DNA of 9,201 nucleotides from Pelotomaculum sp. UBA3103 (GTDB lineage: Bacteria > Bacillota > Desulfotomaculia > Desulfotomaculales > Pelotomaculaceae). The stretch spans positions 1 to 9,201 of the forward strand of contig DFAP01000046.1 of the NCBI GenBank assembly GCA_002365855.1, read 5' to 3'. Position numbers and translations under genes: made by a program. Of this stretch, positions 5,893 through 9,201 are shown piece after piece (position 1 is the first letter of the stretch; each line of letters begins with the position of its first letter). The notes under the pieces were generated by a model, which saw nothing but the letters and a program-made list of their open reading frames with translations, was not told the DNA's origin and ran no database searches.

Positions 5893-8385
5893 TTATGTAA
5901 CCAGCCTAAGGCCGCTTTTTGTCTGCCACAGCTTTAGAAATGCCGATACCAGGTGAGGGTCAAACTGAGTTCCCGACTGCCTTAACAACTCTGCTATCGC
6001 CTGGGAGTGAGGCATTCCCTTGCGATAGGGCCGGTCGTTGGTCATGGCGTCATATGCGTCCACTATAGCCAAAATCCGGCATTCCAGAGGAATTTCCTCA
6101 CCCTCAATGCCCAGAGGATAACCCATCCCGTTCCACCACTCGTGACGCTTCAGGATCCAGTCCGCGATAGGAATCAGATCAGGCACAGACTGGGCGATGC
6201 GATAACCAAGCCCGCAGTGCCGTTTCATTTCAACCATTTCATCATCCACGCTGAGGGAACCCTGCTTAAACAGGATCTTATCCGGAATGCCCACCTTGCC
6301 GATGTCATGGAACTGCGCCAGGAGGCGAAGATCGTTCATCCTGTGTTCTGGCAGGTTAACAGCCTTGGCCAGTTCCACGACCAGTTCCTGCACACGGTCG
6401 CCGTGACCTTCAGTAATGTGGTCCCTAGTCTCCAGCATCTTCATGAGGCTGGTGACAATGGTGCTCCGGGCGCTCTGGCCGCTGTGAAGTTTTTCCCGGT
6501 ACATATTGTTGTCCGCTTCCTTGAACAGGTCCATCAGGCTGTACGAAGAACTGTCCCTCACAGCAAACCCGAGAGACATGCTCAGCGGGATATCAGGGCC
6601 ATTCATATTGTACTCCCCGGTCGCTTCGCGTATACTCCTGCAAGCTTTTTCAGCAACAGCCTTTTCCGTCTTTCTCAAAAGCACGGCAAATTCATCCCCG
6701 CCCACCCGGGCCACTACGCCGTCAGTTTGAAACGGCTTTTTCAGCACATTGGCGGCAGCCTCTAGGAGTTTATCCCCGGCCTTGTGCCCCAGGGTGTCAT
6801 TTACCAGCTTGAGCCCGTCCACATCACATACGATGATGCTGACAGGGTCGTGCTCCCCTCCCTCCAGGCGCTTCATTTCATCTTCGAAGTAGGCGCGGTT
6901 GGCAAGCTTGGTCAGTGGGTCGTGCGTGCTCAGGTATTTGAGCTTTTTCTCCATTTCTTTGCGGTCGGTGATATCTCGAAAAGATTCAATCGCTCCAACC
7001 AGGTTGCCCCGGCTGTCAAAAAGCGTAGAGGCCGTGGACCAAAGATAGGCCCCTTTTCCACTGTACAGGCACGGGGCGAAAATTTCCTTGATGTGCAGCG
7101 TTGGTATGGCCTGAGGTAAATTTTTAGAGGACGCAGAATCATCATGACTCGTCAGCACTGAATCGATCAGCATAGGTTTTGCCAATCCGTAAAAAGGAAA
7201 CGCGTATTCGCTGTTGCCTTTTCCGATAATATTATTTTTGGGGACCCCGGTCATTTCCTCAATGGCGCGGTTCCAGGCGATAACCTTCTTTTCCCTGTCG
7301 ATGACGAAAGTGGCATCAGGGAGAAACTCGATTATATCCATTACCTGGTGATAAGCAGTCTGCAGCCTTTCCTCAACTCGCTTTAAAAACTTTTCCGTCT
7401 GCTTGCGATCTGTTATGTCACGTGCGATACACTCTACAGCAACCAGGCTTCCCGTCAAATCGAAGATGGGTACGCTCTGCAGCTCAATCCAGATCATCTT
7501 TTCATCCTTACGGACCCACCTCAGGGCCACTGCTTCATTGAACAAGCCAGAGGACTGGTTCATAGTCTTAAAAAGGGGGCGGTCTTCAGGATGGATCAGA
7601 TTGGTGTACAAATCTGGATCGGCGTAAAATTCATCAGGTGTATAGCCGGTAATGACTATAGACGCAGAGCTCACGTATTCGAAAAGGGGAGTTGGCGCCA
7701 GGCGGTAGCGGTAGATCAGATCCTGCGCGTTTTCAGCAAACATCCTAAAGCGCTCTTCGCTCTTGACCAGAACTTTTTTCTCTTTTTGAAAATAAACGAT
7801 CAGCAGCCCTACTGACACTGTCAGCATCAGCACCAGGGTGACAGCATGGCTCCAGTAAGCATTCCTGCCGGCAGTGTTTAAAAAGGCAACAAACGCCGCG
7901 TGGATTCCCCATAAAACAAACGCAATACCTGCGATATGCTTTCCAGCTGCACCGGTGGTTTCCCTCAGGAGCCGGAGCTCCATCCCTGCCAGGGCAAAAA
8001 TGGCCGCACAAAGGGCAAATTTGATATAAGCGGGCCAGGTAAACGGCAGGTTCATAAAGCTGGTGGCAGTAACCAGGACAACGCCCAAAGCGATTCCGTA
8101 AAGTCTCCATTTGGGTTTAATGCGATTAGTGAATTCGCAGATACCCCATAAAAAAAGCAGGCCGCTGGCATAAATAAAAAGGTGGCTTCCAACATTCAGC
8201 GCCGTGGGCAAAAACCCCGCCTGGACAGCCATGGATACGGATAATCCCAGGGCATAAACGGCCCATCCGGCAGACCAGGCGACAATATGCTTCTGATTTT
8301 CCAGCTTATAGAAGTAGAAGTACAAGATCGCCAATATCAGAGAAACTGATATATTCATTACATAACAATACATAGTCAACGACAT
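5893..8385 (-). CDS. Membrane PAS-PAS-GGDEF-HD-GYP cyclic-di-GMP enzyme
   Basis: This 830-aa inner-membrane signalling protein could make and/or degrade c-di-GMP. About seven hydrophobic helices occupy residues 8-200. Two PAS domains follow (about 210-328 and 343-475), each ending in a DITDRK motif. The GGDEF domain spans about 480-640, with DVDGLK (521-526), ND, GHKAGD and GGDEF at 562-566, so cyclase residues look intact. The inhibitory RxxD site is absent: the aligned positions read QTDG (553-556). The HD-GYP domain covers about 640-825: H661, H693-D694 in HDIGK, H723, D776 and GYP at 755-757. The usual HHE reads RHE, with R747 replacing one metal-ligand histidine, so phosphodiesterase activity is uncertain. 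AAAGGA about ten bases upstream supports the ATG at 8385. The leader carries a c-di-GMP-I riboswitch (8466-8544). The net direction of activity cannot be told from sequence. Confidence 0.93.
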   Translation of the reverse strand: MSLTMYCYVMNISVSLILAILYFYFYKLENQKHIVAWSAGWAVYALGLSVSMAVQAGFLPTALNVGSHLFIYASGLLFLWGICEFTNRIKPKWRLYGIALGVVLVTATSFMNLPFTWPAYIKFALCAAIFALAGMELRLLRETTGAAGKHIAGIAFVLWGIHAAFVAFLNTAGRNAYWSHAVTLVLMLTVSVGLLIVYFQKEKKVLVKSEERFRMFAENAQDLIYRYRLAPTPLFEYVSSASIVITGYTPDEFYADPDLYTNLIHPEDRPLFKTMNQSSGLFNEAVALRWVRKDEKMIWIELQSVPIFDLTGSLVAVECIARDITDRKQTEKFLKRVEERLQTAYHQVMDIIEFLPDATFVIDREKKVIAWNRAIEEMTGVPKNNIIGKGNSEYAFPFYGLAKPMLIDSVLTSHDDSASSKNLPQAIPTLHIKEIFAPCLYSGKGAYLWSTASTLFDSRGNLVGAIESFRDITDRKEMEKKLKYLSTHDPLTKLANRAYFEDEMKRLEGGEHDPVSIIVCDVDGLKLVNDTLGHKAGDKLLEAAANVLKKPFQTDGVVARVGGDEFAVLLRKTEKAVAEKACRSIREATGEYNMNGPDIPLSMSLGFAVRDSSSYSLMDLFKEADNNMYREKLHSGQSARSTIVTSLMKMLETRDHITEGHGDRVQELVVELAKAVNLPEHRMNDLRLLAQFHDIGKVGIPDKILFKQGSLSVDDEMVEMKRHCGLGYRIAQSVPDLIPIADWILKRHEWWNGMGYPLGIEGEEIPLECRILAIVDAYDAMTNDRPYRKGMPHSQAIAELLRQSGTQFDPHLVSAFLKLWQTKSGLRLVT

Positions 8386-8420
8386 GGTATCAATTTCCTT
8401 TCTCTCTATTTGGCAGTGGT

Positions 8421-8451
8421 AAAAAATAACTCCCCGGTGCTACCAGGGAGT
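8421..8451 (-). terminator. Riboswitch expression-platform terminator
   Basis: On the minus strand a 10-bp stem (ACUCCCUGGU with ACCGGGGAGU, one U.G pair, loop AGC; 8429-8451) is followed by UAUUUUUU. It lies 35 bases before the ATG of the GGDEF/HD-GYP gene. Its 5' arm tip plus loop (GGUAGC) and part of its 3' arm (CCGG) can instead pair with the aptamer segment CCGGGCUACC. Confidence 0.88.
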
Positions 8452-8478
8452 CTCGCTTACAACTCTACGGTAGCCCGG
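8434..8478 (-). promoter_or_regulatory. Antiterminator pairing of the c-di-GMP riboswitch
   Basis: The segment CCGGGCUACC (8469-8478), part of the aptamer's 3' side, can pair over 10 bp with GGUAGCaCCGG (8434-8444), with one bulged A. This uses bases of both the aptamer and the terminator, so the two folds exclude each other. Ligand-stabilised aptamer should free the terminator: an OFF switch. Confidence 0.65.
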
Positions 8479-8544
8479 CTGTCTCTGTTTAACAAGACCC
8501 GTGGCTTTGCGTCCCTACTTCACAATAGGTTTGCCTTTATCGTA
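8466..8544 (-). ncRNA. Cyclic di-GMP-I (GEMM) riboswitch aptamer
   Basis: The minus strand carries the class I core: GGCAAACC, a stem CCUAUU/AGUAGG capped by the GNRA tetraloop GUGA, then GGACGCAAAGCC (8503-8514), the receptor arm starting ACGGGUCU and ending AGACAGCCGGG, and a closing helix UACG/CGUA (8541-8544 with 8466-8469). The conserved bases match the class closely. The aptamer lies upstream of a gene with GGDEF and HD-GYP domains, which fits its ligand. Downstream elements form a transcription-terminating platform (8421-8451). Confidence 0.93.
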
Positions 8545-8554
8545 CTAATGTTAA

Positions 8555-8560
8555 TTTATA
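8555..8560 (-). promoter_or_regulatory. Candidate -10 element of the riboswitch transcript
   Basis: TATAAA on the minus strand lies 10 bases before the aptamer's first helix, so a transcript starting about 7 bases downstream would begin just ahead of the aptamer. No good -35 stands at 16-18 bases, so this rests on position and the AT-rich match only. Confidence 0.3.
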
Positions 8561-8811
8561 AAAATAACTATTCCTTAATACATCGGCAGTTTACCTCGAT
8601 TGACACAGTCACAATTTTTAAACAGGACTATTGTCCCATACGTTTCAGAAAGATGCTGAAGCGCTGAATTCACTTGAGCGAAGCCTTGCGCTCACACCCT
8701 CCTTATACATAATCTATCACAGGCAATCCCGGATAACATCCTACGTTGGTATAGAATTTTATCACATTATTTAGTATATCAACTGCTACACTTTGGTATA
8801 GTATATTTTTC

Positions 8812-8838
8812 TAAAAAAAGAACGCCTCTTTAAGAGGC
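8812..8838 (-). terminator. Terminator overlapping the end of the winged-helix gene
   Basis: The stem GCCTCT/AGAGGC (arms 8833-8838 and 8824-8829) is followed on the minus strand by GUUCUUUUUUU. The stop codon TAA forms the loop, so the last two sense codons and the stop lie inside the hairpin. Confidence 0.75.
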
Positions 8839-9099
8839 ATCCCTCAGCTCAAGATATTCATACCCCAACTTGGTCAGGCTGCACATCTTGCTTTTACCTT
8901 CTGTCGCTACATCCACCAGGCCCAGCGCGTAAAGCTGCATAATGACATGGTCAAGCACGGCTCTTTTGACTTTGGCAGTCAGAGACAGTTCTTCCTTATT
9001 CATAGGTCCTCCGTCTTCAAGAGTCCTGACCACTCTTTCTGCTTCTTCCGGCAGGCGGTTATGTACACCGCTGAAGTATTCAACTAGAGTAGATGTCAT
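8830..9099 (-). CDS. Small winged-helix-like DNA-binding protein (unnamed family)
   Basis: This 89-aa protein is not assigned to a named family. The layout suggests a single winged helix: a helix LPEEAERVVRTLEDGG (about 16-31), MNKEELSLTAKVKRAVLDHVIMQLYALGLVD as helix-turn-recognition helix (33-63), a short wing (VATEGKSKMCSLT) and a C-terminal helix GYEYLEL. That is MarR/ArsR-like in size and order, but similarity by eye is weak. AGAGGAGG about 12 bases before the ATG is a strong ribosome binding site at slightly long spacing. It is transcribed toward the c-di-GMP gene but is separated from it by its own terminator and the riboswitch. It may be a small transcription regulator; its target is unknown. 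Confidence 0.72.
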   Translation of the reverse strand: MTSTLVEYFSGVHNRLPEEAERVVRTLEDGGPMNKEELSLTAKVKRAVLDHVIMQLYALGLVDVATEGKSKMCSLTKLGYEYLELRDAS

Positions 9100-9166
9100 G
9101 AAAAAATCCGGCCTCCTCTTAGAACTTTTTGAATTGGTATTATTATTGACATATAACCAGTTAAAT

Positions 9167-9201
9167 AAACCTGCCCAAAAGGGCAGGTTTAAATTTTTTT
9201 T
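9167..9201 (+). terminator. Intrinsic terminator at the right edge
   Basis: A perfect 10-bp stem AAACCTGCCC / GGGCAGGTTT with loop AAAA is followed on the plus strand by AAATTTTTTTT at the window end. On the minus strand TTTATTTAAC follows, so it could also end a leftward gene lying outside the window. The better U-tract is on the plus strand, where no gene is visible within the window. Confidence 0.75.

Larger units (their letters stand above)
8386..8829. other. 444-base intergenic region dominated by the riboswitch leader
   Basis: Moving leftward from the small winged-helix gene, this holds its terminator, two copies of TTGGTATAG (8746-8754 and 8793-8801), an orphan AAGGAGGGTG (minus strand, 8695-8704) without a credible ORF behind it, a hairpin TGAGCG-N8-CGCTCA (about 8674-8693), a candidate -10, the c-di-GMP aptamer and its terminator. 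Confidence 0.5.

Noticed and set aside
6007..6765. 252-aa open frame on the plus strand inside the GGDEF/HD-GYP gene
   Set aside because: It is antisense to strongly conserved GGDEF and HD-GYP coding sequence, its protein shows no recognisable motif, and no ribosome binding site was seen. It is a shadow of the codon bias of the real gene.
8583..8590. SigD-like -10 motif (GCCGATGT on the minus strand) upstream of the riboswitch
   Set aside because: No TAAA-type -35 stands at the needed 14-16 base spacing, so flagellar-sigma control is not supported.
8410..8667. 85-aa plus-strand open frame
   Set aside because: It runs antisense through the riboswitch terminator and aptamer, which explain the sequence constraint there. 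No family signal was seen.
8645..8704. Short ORF after the orphan ribosome binding site AAGGAGGGTG
   Set aside because: The GTG lies only two bases from the site and the frame stops after 16 codons; it is not a credible gene.

Overview
The window looks like a chromosomal segment of an anaerobic Firmicute, most likely a clostridial Peptococcaceae-type organism (Desulfotomaculum/Pelotomaculum relatives). This is inferred from AGGAGG-type ribosome binding sites, GTG and TTG starts, a Gram-positive-style c-di-GMP-I riboswitch with an intrinsic terminator, and the gene content. No rRNA, tRNA, CRISPR array or transposase was seen.

Left half (1-4800), all genes on the minus strand. A three-gene unit runs leftward: an MBL-fold hydrolase with a C-terminal helical domain (4390-3413), an iron-sulfur flavoprotein fused to a C-terminal zinc ribbon (3376-2534) and a PaaI-type hotdog thioesterase (2497-2042). 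It ends in a strong hairpin terminator (1950-1983). After a 568-base gap comes a phenylacetate-CoA-ligase-family AMP-forming ligase (1473-58). The leader regions of the three-gene unit and of the ligase share an ~85-base block at about four-fifths identity, in the same orientation to the downstream gene. The block holds an extended -10 promoter (TGGTAAGAT) and, centred about 50 bases upstream of the inferred transcript start, a small dyad whose arms differ by compensatory changes. The two units therefore look like one regulon handling acyl- or aryl-CoA thioesters. Substrates cannot be read from the sequence.

Middle (4800-5880), plus strand. A DUF3892-family protein (71 aa) ends in a terminator built on a repeated GGGGACAT motif. 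A possible 18-codon leader ORF and a complete beta-carbonic anhydrase (TTG start) follow. A 25-bp stem-loop separates the carbonic anhydrase from the convergent gene.

Right half (5880-9201), minus strand. An 830-aa membrane sensor carries about seven TM segments, two PAS domains, GGDEF and HD-GYP. It is preceded by a well-formed c-di-GMP-I (GEMM) riboswitch with a downstream terminator and a mutually exclusive antiterminator. The pairing predicts an OFF switch, so c-di-GMP would shut down transcription of an enzyme that makes and/or degrades c-di-GMP. The GGDEF domain lacks the RxxD inhibitory site, so the RNA may supply the missing feedback. Upstream lies a small winged-helix-like protein gene (89 aa), and a perfect 10-bp terminator hairpin sits at the right edge.
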